64,000 nt of DNA, taken from positions 465,579 to 529,578 of the forward strand of contig NC_007955.1 of assembly GCF_000013725.1 (NCBI RefSeq), read 5' to 3'. Source of the DNA: Methanococcoides burtonii DSM 6242 (GTDB lineage Archaea; Halobacteriota; Methanosarcinia; Methanosarcinales; Methanosarcinaceae). A model generated the notes under the pieces. The model was given only the letters and a program-made list of their open reading frames with translations. It was not told the DNA's origin and did not search any database. This document shows positions 25,065 through 33,910 of this stretch, one piece after another (the first letter of the stretch is position 1; each line of letters starts with the position of its first letter). The position numbers and the translations under genes were made by a program.

Positions 25065-26137
25065 CCAACTTTCCTGTTATGTAAAAGATAAGCAAAGAAC
25101 GGAGCACCCATCAATGCTGTAAGTATCCCCAGAGGGATCTCTGTGCTGCTCACTGTCCTTGCAAGATCATCTACAATTACAAGGAAAGACGCACCGAGAA
25201 AAATTGACATTGGTAATAGTTTTCTGTAATCTGGTCCAACGATCATTCTTGCAATGTGAGGCACAATAAGACCTACCCAGCCGATAAGTCCACTTATGCT
25301 AACTGCAGAAGTAGTTATCAAAGTTGCACAAATGATCACTAACAGTGTCATTCTTTTAGTATCGATTCCTAAGGACCTTGCTTCTTCCTCTCCCAAAGAA
25401 AGTACATTTATACGCCATCCTATCAGAAGAAGAACAAGTGTGCTGACCATCATTGCAGGTGCTACATAAAACAGATCATCCCACCGGACAGAAGACAAAC
25501 TACCCATTAACCAAAAGACCATTTCTGGGAGTTTATCATATGGATCTGCAATATATTTGATCAATGAGGTCAAAGCAGTGAACACAGCCCCAATAATTAT
25601 TCCTGAAAGTACAAGGATTAATGTAGATGTTTGATTACAGACCTTACCAAGATTATAAGCAAGAAAAGCTGCAAATATTCCAAAAGAGAATGCTAACAAT
25701 TGGATTAATATTATATTTTCGCTAATGAGTATCCCTAAACAAGCACCAAACCCTGCACCTGCTGCCACTCCTAATATATATGGGGAAACAAGTGGATTAC
25801 GAAATAAGCCCTGAAAAGAAGCCCCTGCCACTGATAATCCACCTCCAACCACCATTGCGGCAATAATTCGTGGCATACGTATCTGAAATATTACAGTATC
25901 AATATTTGGAGACCACGTATGTTCTATTGGGATAAACTTTGAAACTATTAAGCCCATTATTGAAACTGGGGATATTGAGTATCTTCCAACAAAAAGCGAT
26001 AGAATGAACAGGAGAATCATCAAAAGTAATATGAGTATCTCTTTCTTGCTACTATCAAATATTTTATGAGTTGAACTCCATACATGATCAATTATATTTT
26101 TTCCAACATTTGATCCCATATAATTCCTCTTTTTCAA
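25055..26137 (-). CDS. ABC importer permease (FecCD/BtuC class)
   Basis: A 360-residue permease with about ten helices. Typical FecCD motifs are visible: R-M-P-R-I-I-A-A-M-V-V-G-G-G-L, then G-A-S-F-Q-G-L-F-R-N-P-L-V-S-P-Y-I-L-G, and the coupling segment G-I-D-T-K-R-M. Near the end is S-G-L-I-G-W-V-G-L-I-V-P-H-I-A-R-M. It forms a homodimeric channel for a metal chelate, corrinoid or bare metal, with the ATPase and the lipoprotein of the same operon. Confidence 0.92.
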   Translation of the reverse strand: MKKRNYMGSNVGKNIIDHVWSSTHKIFDSSKKEILILLLMILLFILSLFVGRYSISPVSIMGLIVSKFIPIEHTWSPNIDTVIFQIRMPRIIAAMVVGGGLSVAGASFQGLFRNPLVSPYILGVAAGAGFGACLGILISENIILIQLLAFSFGIFAAFLAYNLGKVCNQTSTLILVLSGIIIGAVFTALTSLIKYIADPYDKLPEMVFWLMGSLSSVRWDDLFYVAPAMMVSTLVLLLIGWRINVLSLGEEEARSLGIDTKRMTLLVIICATLITTSAVSISGLIGWVGLIVPHIARMIVGPDYRKLLPMSIFLGASFLVIVDDLARTVSSTEIPLGILTALMGAPFFAYLLHNRKVGWS

Positions 26138-26156
26138 AAAAGCAGTATATTAAAAA

Positions 26157-27899
26157 TTATTTAAGGCTAATATTATAGAACGAACGATTCTGGCTGGAGG
26201 GGGTGAAAGGAACTCCATAGAACTTTTCGTAAAAAACATTTGCCTCTTTATCAATGTCAAAATTAAAAATATCCGAATGTATCTTATTTGCAATATACAT
26301 CAAACCCAATATCCAGCGTGGACTTCCAAAATCCCAGGACGGACGAAGTCCATATATATTTTCATTTTTTACAGCATCAACTAAAAGAGCATTTTTTCTG
26401 CAATACTCATATGAATCAGAAACAGGACTTGAAAAAAGACCGGAGATGAAGATAAACTCTGGGTTCATTTCAATAAATTCCCTACTTGAAATGTTGACTC
26501 CGGGTTTCCCTTCCCTTTCGATACATCTATTAACACTATCTCCTCCAGCAGCTTCAACAAGATTGTTTTCGATCCTCTCACCATTAATTGAGAAAAGTGG
26601 GTAACCCATTGAATAGTAAACTCGTGGTCTTTTTAGATTTTTTACTTCTGAACGTATAAAGTCCAGTTTTGTCTTCATGTAATCTATAAGTTCCATACCT
26701 TCCGCTTCTTTCTCTGTAAGCGTTGCGAAATGCCTTATAACATCAAAATATGAATCAAGTTTCTGCACATCATGATGAAGCTCTTGAAGATAGTCAGCTT
26801 CCATTACGTTCATCCATATTTCAGCAAGTTTCTGATCGTCCTTTACCCCAAGACATGTCAGGATTGCATGAACCATTTCCAAAGCTCTGGTGGGTCGATA
26901 TCCTCCCATAAATCCAGGTTCCTGAAATTCATTTTTACTTATAGTTCCTTTAATTCTTATAGAGATGCCACATTCACAGAAACCATCTTTCAAACATCTT
27001 GTCGTATGAGCCCCCATGGGTCCAAAAAATTCCCTTTGAAAAACAATCTTCCCACAGTTCTTACATGTCGTGTTCAAATATTCAGTGCCTGGAGAATTGA
27101 AAAGATATACATTATCAAGTTCTGTATTCAATATGTCACATAATATTTCAGAATCCTTTATTGTTGGCTCAAGGTCAGGGGCAGCATCCCCAAACGGTAC
27201 GAATCTCATAACCTGGAACGGGATGTCTTTTGAAAGAGAAGAAACATATTTTGCAGTATTTATGACCTCATCCTCAAAACCTTTTAAGTAAATAGTAGAG
27301 ACCTCTACATGAACATTACTTTCATGTAATAATTTTAAATTTCTAAAGGCAGGGGTAGAGCTGTTAGCACCACATGAAAGGTATCTTTCATCAGAATAGC
27401 CTTTTATTCCAAGATTTACAAAATCAATTAATGGAATTAGCTCTTTCAGTGCCGCTTCTGTATAATAGCCATTTGTTGAACAACCTATTAATAAATCATT
27501 TTCTTTAGCTTTTTCTGCAAGGTCCTTGAACGTAAAAAATGAAACGATCGGATCATTTAGACAAAAAACGATCCCTATGCAATCTTCATCGAAAGCCTTT
27601 TTGATGACCTGGTCGTTGGTTATTTCTTTTTTTCGGCCCAATGTATCCATTTCAGATGCAAGGATCTCTGAGATACAGCCTTCACAATTAAAATTACAAC
27701 CAATAGTACAAACCTGCAGGAATTTACTATTTGGATAAAAATGGAGTAGAGGCATTGTTTCAATCGAAATTGGTAGCATAGTAAAATAGTTATTAGGGAA
27801 TCTCTCTACAACTACACCTTTTTCATTAGTGTACATACGACATTGGCCGTGTTTTCCTTCCACCAGATCGCAACCGATCTCACAAATGTTGCATTTCAT
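26157..27899 (-). CDS. Radical SAM protein fused to a cytoplasmic solute-binding-like domain
   Basis: A 580-residue fusion of a type I do not know. Residues 3-20 hold four cysteines (C3, C6, C10, C20) of metal-binding type. The radical SAM motif C-x3-C-x2-C is at C68, C72 and C75, and the radical SAM barrel runs to about 280. A ribbon-like set of cysteines follows (C-K-N-C-G-K and C-L-K-D-G-F-C-E-C). The C-terminal third (about 415-565) resembles the second half of FecB/BtuF-type binding proteins: P-E-F-I-F-I-S-G-L-F, then V-K-N-E-N-I-Y-G-L. No signal peptide is present, so this domain is cytoplasmic. It lies 3 bases after the methyltransferase and 19 before the permease. Chemistry on the imported compound is a reasonable inference; the reaction is unknown. 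Confidence 0.75.
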   Translation of the reverse strand: MKCNICEIGCDLVEGKHGQCRMYTNEKGVVVERFPNNYFTMLPISIETMPLLHFYPNSKFLQVCTIGCNFNCEGCISEILASEMDTLGRKKEITNDQVIKKAFDEDCIGIVFCLNDPIVSFFTFKDLAEKAKENDLLIGCSTNGYYTEAALKELIPLIDFVNLGIKGYSDERYLSCGANSSTPAFRNLKLLHESNVHVEVSTIYLKGFEDEVINTAKYVSSLSKDIPFQVMRFVPFGDAAPDLEPTIKDSEILCDILNTELDNVYLFNSPGTEYLNTTCKNCGKIVFQREFFGPMGAHTTRCLKDGFCECGISIRIKGTISKNEFQEPGFMGGYRPTRALEMVHAILTCLGVKDDQKLAEIWMNVMEADYLQELHHDVQKLDSYFDVIRHFATLTEKEAEGMELIDYMKTKLDFIRSEVKNLKRPRVYYSMGYPLFSINGERIENNLVEAAGGDSVNRCIEREGKPGVNISSREFIEMNPEFIFISGLFSSPVSDSYEYCRKNALLVDAVKNENIYGLRPSWDFGSPRWILGLMYIANKIHSDIFNFDIDKEANVFYEKFYGVPFTPSSQNRSFYNISLK

Positions 27900-27902
27900 T
27901 TT

Positions 27903-28559
27903 TTATTCCACCTTTTTAAAAAGTATCCAAAAACCGGATTCATCGTCGATTATCTCATAATCGTTAATTTTGGCCGTTTTTAGTGCTTTTTCAAAACTTT
28001 CAAGATTGGAACGTTCCAGTCTCTTATTGACATTTTCTATCCAACCTTTGTCTCTGATTACCATTTCATTTGAAATCTTTGATTTCAATTCAGATGTTCC
28101 AAATCCTCCACCTATATACCCAAAACCTCCGGGTTTCAGTACCCGATATATCTGTCTGAATGCTGTGGCTACATCCTGCCAGAAAAAAAGAGAGCCCCTG
28201 CTTACGATCAGATCCGCATAGCCATCTTCAAAAGGCATGTTATGAACATCCTCCAGTATAGGAGTTATTTTATCGCTCAAGTTGCTTTGATCGATCCTTT
28301 TTTTTGCTATGGCATACATTTTTTCGGATATGTCGAGTGTATAAATATTTCCATCTATGAGATGACTAAGGGAAATTGCCAGAGCTGCAGTCCCACTTCC
28401 AACATCAATAATAATTCCGCTGTTGATGTTGCATCGTTGTACTATTTGTTGTGAAATTACCGGATATATGGGAGCAAAGACATTGGTTGCAATATCATCA
28501 AATTCTTTTGCATCATTATTGAATGAACTTTGACCAGTCAAACTTTTAAAAGTTTTCAT
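27903..28559 (-). CDS. Class I SAM-dependent methyltransferase
   Basis: A 218-residue methyltransferase of the UbiE/Methyltransf_11 fold. Motif I is I-I-I-D-V-G-S-G-T-A-A-L-A near residue 50. An acidic residue ends strand 2 (T-L-D-I-S-E), and motif post-I/IV reads F-E-D-G-Y-A-D-L-I-V-S-R-G. The region before L-K-P-G-G-F-G-Y-I is also typical. The substrate is not known. It is the second gene of the operon, 47 bases after the binding-protein gene and 3 bases before the radical SAM gene, so a role in modifying the imported compound is likely. Confidence 0.85.
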   Translation of the reverse strand: MKTFKSLTGQSSFNNDAKEFDDIATNVFAPIYPVISQQIVQRCNINSGIIIDVGSGTAALAISLSHLIDGNIYTLDISEKMYAIAKKRIDQSNLSDKITPILEDVHNMPFEDGYADLIVSRGSLFFWQDVATAFRQIYRVLKPGGFGYIGGGFGTSELKSKISNEMVIRDKGWIENVNKRLERSNLESFEKALKTAKINDYEIIDDESGFWILFKKVE

Positions 28560-28606
28560 TATTTCATACCCCTATTATTTTCTTAATATTGTAGATCAGA
28601 ATGCAT

Positions 28607-29695
28607 TCATTGTTCGGAAATGCAATCCGGAAATAGCATTTTGTCGATCTCATTATCTGTCAATTCGTAATGGTAAAATTCGGAATAGAACTCTTTAATA
28701 AGATCGTTTAAGTCAATATTTTTGAATTTTTCAGGATAGAGAATTTTAGCTGTCCAAGATATACCAATTATCCTGTTTATTCCAGGTGGCCTGTCAAACC
28801 AGCAAAAAGGTGCATTGGGTACTAGATAAATTTCGTGATCTTTTACTGCAGTGATATTCTGCCAAATATGATCAGAATATATGTTGTTGTAAAATGTGCT
28901 ATCACCAGTGATTATGACATCAGGGTTCCATTTTAATATTTGTTCGATGGATATTTCGGTTCTCCCATACCCTTCAAGAAAAGGACATTCTGCAACATTG
29001 ATGCCTCCACATACTTCTATTAATTGACTGTGAGATGAACCTTTAGAATCTGTTTGGAGCCCTGCAGTGCCTTCAGCATAATATACTCGCTTTCTTTCAT
29101 TTAGAGGAATTTCTGAGACCTTTGTAGTAACGGTGTTGAGTGAGGTTTTATAAAAACGTATTAAGTGCTCTGCTCGTTCATCCTCTCCCAATACTCCCCC
29201 CATAAATTCGATGGAATCTTCATAAGTCATTACATCAATGTTTGATTCAATGCCCACGACCGGAATTGTGCCAAATTTTTCCTGTCTGGCATTAATTGTG
29301 GAATCGATATCTTCCCCACTGTTATATCCTTCAAAAATAATATCAGGACATATTGAAATAATGGATTCATAATTTCCATCCTGTTTACCAAACCAACCAC
29401 CTATTACAGGAAGAGTGGAGTATTCTGGTGTTAAATATTTATCCGGTTCTTCTGGCACAAAATTCCATCCTGCTAATTTTTCCGGAGCTAACATGTAAAT
29501 AAGCATGGTAGTTGGAGGAGAAGTGGCAACGACCTTGTTGATATCATTTGGAATTACAACCGTCCTTCCGGCCATATCAGATATATTTCTTGAATTTTGT
29601 TGATCCTCTGTTTTCCTTTGGTCAACACATGCACTTGTGCTTAACACAAGTAAGATCATTAACATTAAAAGACAATAGGTTATTTTTTTATGCAT
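28607..29695 (-). CDS. Solute-binding lipoprotein of a metal-chelate/corrinoid-type ABC importer
   Basis: A 362-residue binding protein. The start at 29695 (M-H-K-K-I-T-Y) is chosen because it has GAGG before it and opens a lipoprotein signal peptide with lipobox S-T-S-A-C. A longer frame upstream (to 29875) lacks any signal. The body is a class III (PF01497-like) domain with D-M-A-G-R-T-V-V-I-P-N, then I-S-I-C-P-D-I-I-F-E-G, then I-L-K-W-N-P-D-V-I-I-T-G. It resembles proteins that bind oxyanions, nickel or metal chelates. The ligand cannot be set from sequence. It is the first gene of the operon. Confidence 0.85.
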   Translation of the reverse strand: MHKKITYCLLMLMILLVLSTSACVDQRKTEDQQNSRNISDMAGRTVVIPNDINKVVATSPPTTMLIYMLAPEKLAGWNFVPEEPDKYLTPEYSTLPVIGGWFGKQDGNYESIISICPDIIFEGYNSGEDIDSTINARQEKFGTIPVVGIESNIDVMTYEDSIEFMGGVLGEDERAEHLIRFYKTSLNTVTTKVSEIPLNERKRVYYAEGTAGLQTDSKGSSHSQLIEVCGGINVAECPFLEGYGRTEISIEQILKWNPDVIITGDSTFYNNIYSDHIWQNITAVKDHEIYLVPNAPFCWFDRPPGINRIIGISWTAKILYPEKFKNIDLNDLIKEFYSEFYHYELTDNEIDKMLFPDCISEQ

Positions 29696-29875
29696 CCAAT
29701 TCCTCAGTATTGTGATTTTTTTGCAAGGACCGTTATGTTCGGATGAACATAACGGTAGATAAAGCTTTCTAAATCGATATGGGAATTGGGAATAGAAATA
29801 GTTCAATCGGTGGATTGAATATCGTGGCAGGATCGAGTTTATTGGAGCAGTAAAAATACACCATTTTATGGTCAT

Positions 29876-30334
29876 GTGTTTGCTTGATCATAAGCGAAAG
29901 AAAAAGGCATTTACAATTACAAGTTTTACCTTACAGCAGATGATTTTAAAATTGAATAAAAGAACCTGTTTGGAGAAGTAAAAAAGAGAAAAGCATATTG
30001 ATGTGAAATCTAGATGCTAAACCAGCTAAATGTCACAAATTTAACATTGGACTTCAACGATAGAGTTTGATTAAATTAAGAAAATTAACAAACGAATTAT
30101 ATTTAGTCATAAATTATTATGTTCGCTACAAAATGACTTTTTAGGAGTTATATATTTTGTTTTTTAAAATAGCCATCGATCAAACATATTCAAACCAAAT
30201 TTAAGCCACAAATATTATAACACATGGTATCACTGATTAGAGCCACTCTAATTTAAACATAAAATCTGTTTTACCCAGCGTTGGGTTAGTATCCAATGTT
30301 AACTGGAGATTTTAATATTAAGTAGGAAAAAAAA
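29876..30334. other. AT-rich intergenic region upstream of proV
   Basis: No gene is visible. Near 30276-30290 lies an imperfect inverted repeat (tacccagcgttgggtta) about 45-60 bases before the proV reading frame. It could be an operator or part of the leader. The region must hold the divergent promoters of the lipoprotein operon (minus strand) and the proVWX operon (plus strand). Confidence 0.35.
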
Positions 30335-31498
30335 ATTGAAGTACGAAATTTAACTAAAATTTTTGGGAAAAAACCCAAGAAAGCACTTTCTCTCATTGAA
30401 ACCGGATCCTCTAAATATGAAATTTTTGAAAGGACCGGACAAAATGTTGGACTTTACAACGTTAATTTTGATATATATGAAGGCGAAATTTTTGTAATAA
30501 TGGGTCTTTCCGGCTCAGGAAAATCCACTCTTTTGCGGTGCCTGAACCGCCTTATAGAACCAACTGCCGGACACATAATTCTCGATGGTGAAGATGTGGC
30601 CACAGCAAATTCTGAGGAACTGCGAGAGATACGCAGGAAAAAAATGGGCATGGTGTTTCAGAACTTTGCACTCATTCATCACAGAACTGTCCTTGATAAC
30701 GTTGCATACGGTCTTGAGATACAGGGCATATCAAAAGAAGAGAGAGATGTTAAAGGAAAGGAAGCTATCGAAACAGTTGGCCTTAAAGGCTATGAAAATA
30801 GCAAAACATCCCAGCTAAGTGGAGGGATGCAGCAGAGGGTCGGACTTGCAAGGGCCCTTGCAACTGATCCTGACATCCTGCTAATGGATGAAGCCTTCAG
30901 TGCTCTTGATCCCCTTATACGAAGCGAGATGCAGGACGAATTGCTCGCACTGGAAGAGAAGATGCAGAAAACGATCGTTTTCGTATCCCATGACCTAGAT
31001 GAGGCCCTAAAGCTGGGCGACAGGATCATGATCATGCATGATGGAGAGATCGCACAGATCGGCACTGCGGAAAATATCCTTACAAAACCTGCTGATGATT
31101 ATGTATCTAAGTTCGTAGCAGGTGTGGACAGGACAAAGATCCTCACTGCAGAAACGGTCATGAAACGTGCTGATCCTGTGGTATCAATGAACTCCAGTCC
31201 AAAAGTAGCCCTGCAGTTGATGAGAGAACATGGCATATCATCCATATTCGTCGTGAACAGGGAAAAACATCTGAAAGGTATCATTTCAGTTGATGATGCA
31301 GTAAGAAAGGTTGGGAAGACCATAAAAGACGTCATGACAAGCGATGTCACAACTACTCACCCAGATACACCTTTGAACGAACTTATACCGATAATCGAAA
31401 ACAGTTCACCTATTGCAGTTACAAAGGATGATGGAAAACTCCTTGGCGTAATTGTAAGAGGAAGTGTACTTGGTGCACTTGCGATCGAGGAGGTGTGA
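30335..31498 (+). CDS. proV: Glycine betaine ABC transporter ATP-binding protein, ProV/OpuAA type
   Basis: About 387 residues. The first conventional start codon in this frame is at 30500, but that lies at the Walker A motif (G-L-S-G-S-G-K-S-T). The family's N-terminal part is clearly coded upstream in the same frame (V-R-N-L-T-K-I-F-G-K-K-P-K-K-A-L). No ATG, GTG or TTG exists there before a TAG at 30323. The likely start is ATT at 30335, 8 bases after AGG and at the end of an A9 run. Signature L-S-G-G-M-Q-Q-R-V, Walker B L-L-M-D-E-A-F-S-A-L-D and two C-terminal CBS repeats follow. The CBS part would sense ionic strength. Confidence 0.9.
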   Translation: MEVRNLTKIFGKKPKKALSLIETGSSKYEIFERTGQNVGLYNVNFDIYEGEIFVIMGLSGSGKSTLLRCLNRLIEPTAGHIILDGEDVATANSEELREIRRKKMGMVFQNFALIHHRTVLDNVAYGLEIQGISKEERDVKGKEAIETVGLKGYENSKTSQLSGGMQQRVGLARALATDPDILLMDEAFSALDPLIRSEMQDELLALEEKMQKTIVFVSHDLDEALKLGDRIMIMHDGEIAQIGTAENILTKPADDYVSKFVAGVDRTKILTAETVMKRADPVVSMNSSPKVALQLMREHGISSIFVVNREKHLKGIISVDDAVRKVGKTIKDVMTSDVTTTHPDTPLNELIPIIENSSPIAVTKDDGKLLGVIVRGSVLGALAIEEV

Positions 31499-31501
31499 TC
31501 A

Positions 31502-32332
31502 ATGGCTATACCAAAATTACCAATTGGAGAAGGTATAGAAAAAGTGGTCAATTGGATCGAAGATGATTTTGGAATATTGCTGGATATATTTAGCGATGTA
31601 ACAGATTACATAATATCCGGCTTTAATGATACCCTGCTCTTATTTCATCCCATTGTATTTGCATTGATAATTGGTATCGCTGCATATTTCATCGGCAGGA
31701 AGGATTTAAAACTTGCTATAGGAAGTACAGTTGGCCTGCTTCTGATAGATAATATGGGACTATGGGTACTATCCATGGAGACCATTTCCCTTGTCATCAC
31801 ATCGGCATCCCTTGCATTGCTTATCGCAATACCATTGGGAATCGTTTCAGCAAAGAATGAATTTGCATACCACATCATCAAACCTCTGCTTGACCTGATG
31901 CAAACAATGCCATCGTTTGTTTACCTTATACCTGCAGTCATATTCTTTGGGCTTGGGAATGTTCCGGGACTTGTTGCAACGATTGTTTTTGCAATGCCTC
32001 CTGCGATCAGACTTACCACCCTGGGAATTCAGCAGGTGCCTAAGGAACTTACTGAGGTCGCAGACGCATTTGGATCAACACCCTGGCAAAAACTAACCAA
32101 GGTGGAACTGCCAACTGCTCTGCCAAGTATAATGGCCGGTGTAAACCAGTGCATCATGCTTTCCCTTTCAATGGTGGTAATAGCTGCCATGATCGGTGCA
32201 AGAGGTCTGGGATATCAGGTACTCATCGGAATTCAGAGGGTAGATATAGGCCAGGGATTTGAAGCAGGACTTGGAATTGTGATCATAGCGATCATACTTG
32301 ACAGGTTCACGCAGCATCTTACACCAAAATGA
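31502..32332 (+). CDS. proW: Glycine betaine ABC transporter permease, ProW/OpuAB type
   Basis: A 276-residue permease with an amphipathic N-terminal extension followed by about six membrane helices. It carries the coupling motif E-V-A-D-A-F-G-S-T-P-W-Q-K-L-T-K-V-E-L-P and G-A-R-G-L-G-Y-Q-V-L. A run L-M-Q-T-M-P-S-F-V-Y-L-I-P-A is typical of ProW. It starts 3 bases after proV behind GAGGTG, so it is cotranscribed. Single permease type, as in ProU, unlike the two-permease OpuC system in this window. Confidence 0.94.
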   Translation: MAIPKLPIGEGIEKVVNWIEDDFGILLDIFSDVTDYIISGFNDTLLLFHPIVFALIIGIAAYFIGRKDLKLAIGSTVGLLLIDNMGLWVLSMETISLVITSASLALLIAIPLGIVSAKNEFAYHIIKPLLDLMQTMPSFVYLIPAVIFFGLGNVPGLVATIVFAMPPAIRLTTLGIQQVPKELTEVADAFGSTPWQKLTKVELPTALPSIMAGVNQCIMLSLSMVVIAAMIGARGLGYQVLIGIQRVDIGQGFEAGLGIVIIAIILDRFTQHLTPK

Positions 32333-32411
32333 GATGCACACCTCTTTACTTTTTATTGCGGAACTACCGCATATTACCCCATAAATATAAAAAATTAGTG
32401 TTTGTGATATA

Positions 32412-33284
32412 ATGAATGGAAAAATAAAATCGTTATTAATGGTATTGCTAATTGCAATAAGCCTTGTTGGTGCAGGATGTGTCCAGCAGGAAGATGGAAC
32501 TGATACAGAATCAAAGGAAGTAACTGTAGGATATGTTCTCTGGGACGGCGAAATAGCAAGCACGAATGTGATCGAGCAGGTTCTTGAGAAAAAGGGCTAT
32601 GATGTTGAGATCATTGCAGTGGATGCAGGGGCCCTTTATCTGGGAGTCGCACAGGGAGATTTCGATTTCACAACATCTGCATGGTTACCCGTGACACAGG
32701 AGAACTACTGGAATCAGTATGGAGACCAGTTGGTCAGTGTCAGAAACAACCTTGAGAACTGTCCTCTGGGACTTGTTGTACCAGCATATGTGGAGATAGA
32801 CTCCATCGCAGAGCTCAACGACAACAAAGAAATGTTTAATGGAGAGATCATTGGTATAGACCCTGGAGCAGGTATCATGCAGAACACCGAAAATGCGATC
32901 GAGGCCTATGGTCTGGATTACAAGCTGATATCAAGCAGTACCGCGGGTATGACCGCACAGCTTCGCAAAGCTATCGATGATGAAGAACCCGTTGTTGTTA
33001 CACTCTGGTCTCCACATTGGTCATTTGGTCGCTGGGATTTGAAGTACCTTGATGATCCAGAGGGAGTATTTGGTCAGGCAGATAATGTAGAGACCCTTGC
33101 TCGTACAGGTCTTGAAGAAGATATGCCAGAGGTATATGATGTACTTACAAGATTCCACTGGACCCATGAAGACATACAGTCAGTGATGAGTGATATGGAG
33201 AGTGGAATGGCTCCTGAGGATGCAGCAGCAAAATGGATTGAGAACAATTCTGAAAAAGTAAATGAATGGTTGGGAGAAGAATAA
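32412..33284 (+). CDS. proX: Glycine betaine-binding lipoprotein, ProX/OpuAC type
   Basis: A 290-residue lipoprotein: signal peptide with lipobox V-G-A-G-C (residue 22) and an OpuAC-type domain. Tryptophans that line the quaternary-amine box are seen at S-A-W-L-P, Y-W-N-Q and S-P-H-W-S-F-G-R-W. A methionine/acidic-rich C-terminal end follows. It captures glycine betaine or proline betaine outside the membrane and delivers it to ProW. It lies 79 bases after proW in the same operon. Confidence 0.94.
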   Translation: MNGKIKSLLMVLLIAISLVGAGCVQQEDGTDTESKEVTVGYVLWDGEIASTNVIEQVLEKKGYDVEIIAVDAGALYLGVAQGDFDFTTSAWLPVTQENYWNQYGDQLVSVRNNLENCPLGLVVPAYVEIDSIAELNDNKEMFNGEIIGIDPGAGIMQNTENAIEAYGLDYKLISSSTAGMTAQLRKAIDDEEPVVVTLWSPHWSFGRWDLKYLDDPEGVFGQADNVETLARTGLEEDMPEVYDVLTRFHWTHEDIQSVMSDMESGMAPEDAAAKWIENNSEKVNEWLGEE

Positions 33285-33910
33285 ATATATATTCTTCTTC
33301 ATTTCTTTTTTATTTGTGTAATAGACCATTATTCATTACTGATATTGGTCTCTGGTAAAGAATAATATTATTCAACCTAAATTTGACAGTTTCAATCCAT
33401 TTCCAAAGAGAATGTCTTCTCTTTTGTCATAATTTTTTCATTTTTTAGTCAGGATAGTTCCAATCGGAAAGGATATATTGGTTTTTGACTGTCAAACTTG
33501 GGATATATAGATATTGATACGTTTTCTACAGAGCTTTATTTTTTACAATTTTACTTAAAAATAAATATTTTGTTAACGACGTTTACATTAAGTACTAAAA
33601 AACTTATACAATAAGTGAAGATCAAGACTTATGCCGTTTCTCTTGACCCAAAACAATATTGCCGAAATACCTTAATTTTTCGGGGTTGAAAAGTCTTGCT
33701 AGCTAACTGTATTGATGTCTGAAACTTAAAAATTTCAGCATGCTGATACATCAACAACTTACCAGATCATTTTTTTCATCGATTATCAATTAATAGAACA
33801 AATTGGTTACAATGTATGGACTATCTTTAATTATTAAACCCATTTCTAAATTCCATATTTAACCATCCAAAAAACGGTCTTACACTGTTCCTCTCACTGT
33901 ACTATTTATT
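33285..33910. other. Intergenic region downstream of proX
   Basis: About 625 bases without a gene. It holds the degenerate element at 33376-33502, a lone composite-element end at 33519-33533, and otherwise AT-rich sequence. Because proX and the phosphoesterase gene converge here, both terminators must lie inside; a T-rich run after proX (near 33300) fits one. Confidence 0.4.
33376..33502. mobile_element. Related short element with TTTGACAGT inverted ends (copy C, degenerate)
   Basis: The ends cctaaatttgacagtt and gactgtcaaacttggg form an inverted repeat of the same type as the 201-bp elements at 53105 and 60554. The 127-bp interior is different, and no target duplication is seen (attcaa versus atatat). 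It is probably a diverged or deleted member of the family. Next to it, at 33519-33533, is a lone ttttctacagagctt that matches the ends of the 23-kb composite element. Confidence 0.45.

Noticed and set aside
30276-30290. Inverted repeat upstream of proV as a defined operator
   Set aside because: The arms are short and imperfect, and no second copy was found before the other osmoprotectant operon. Mentioned only as a note.
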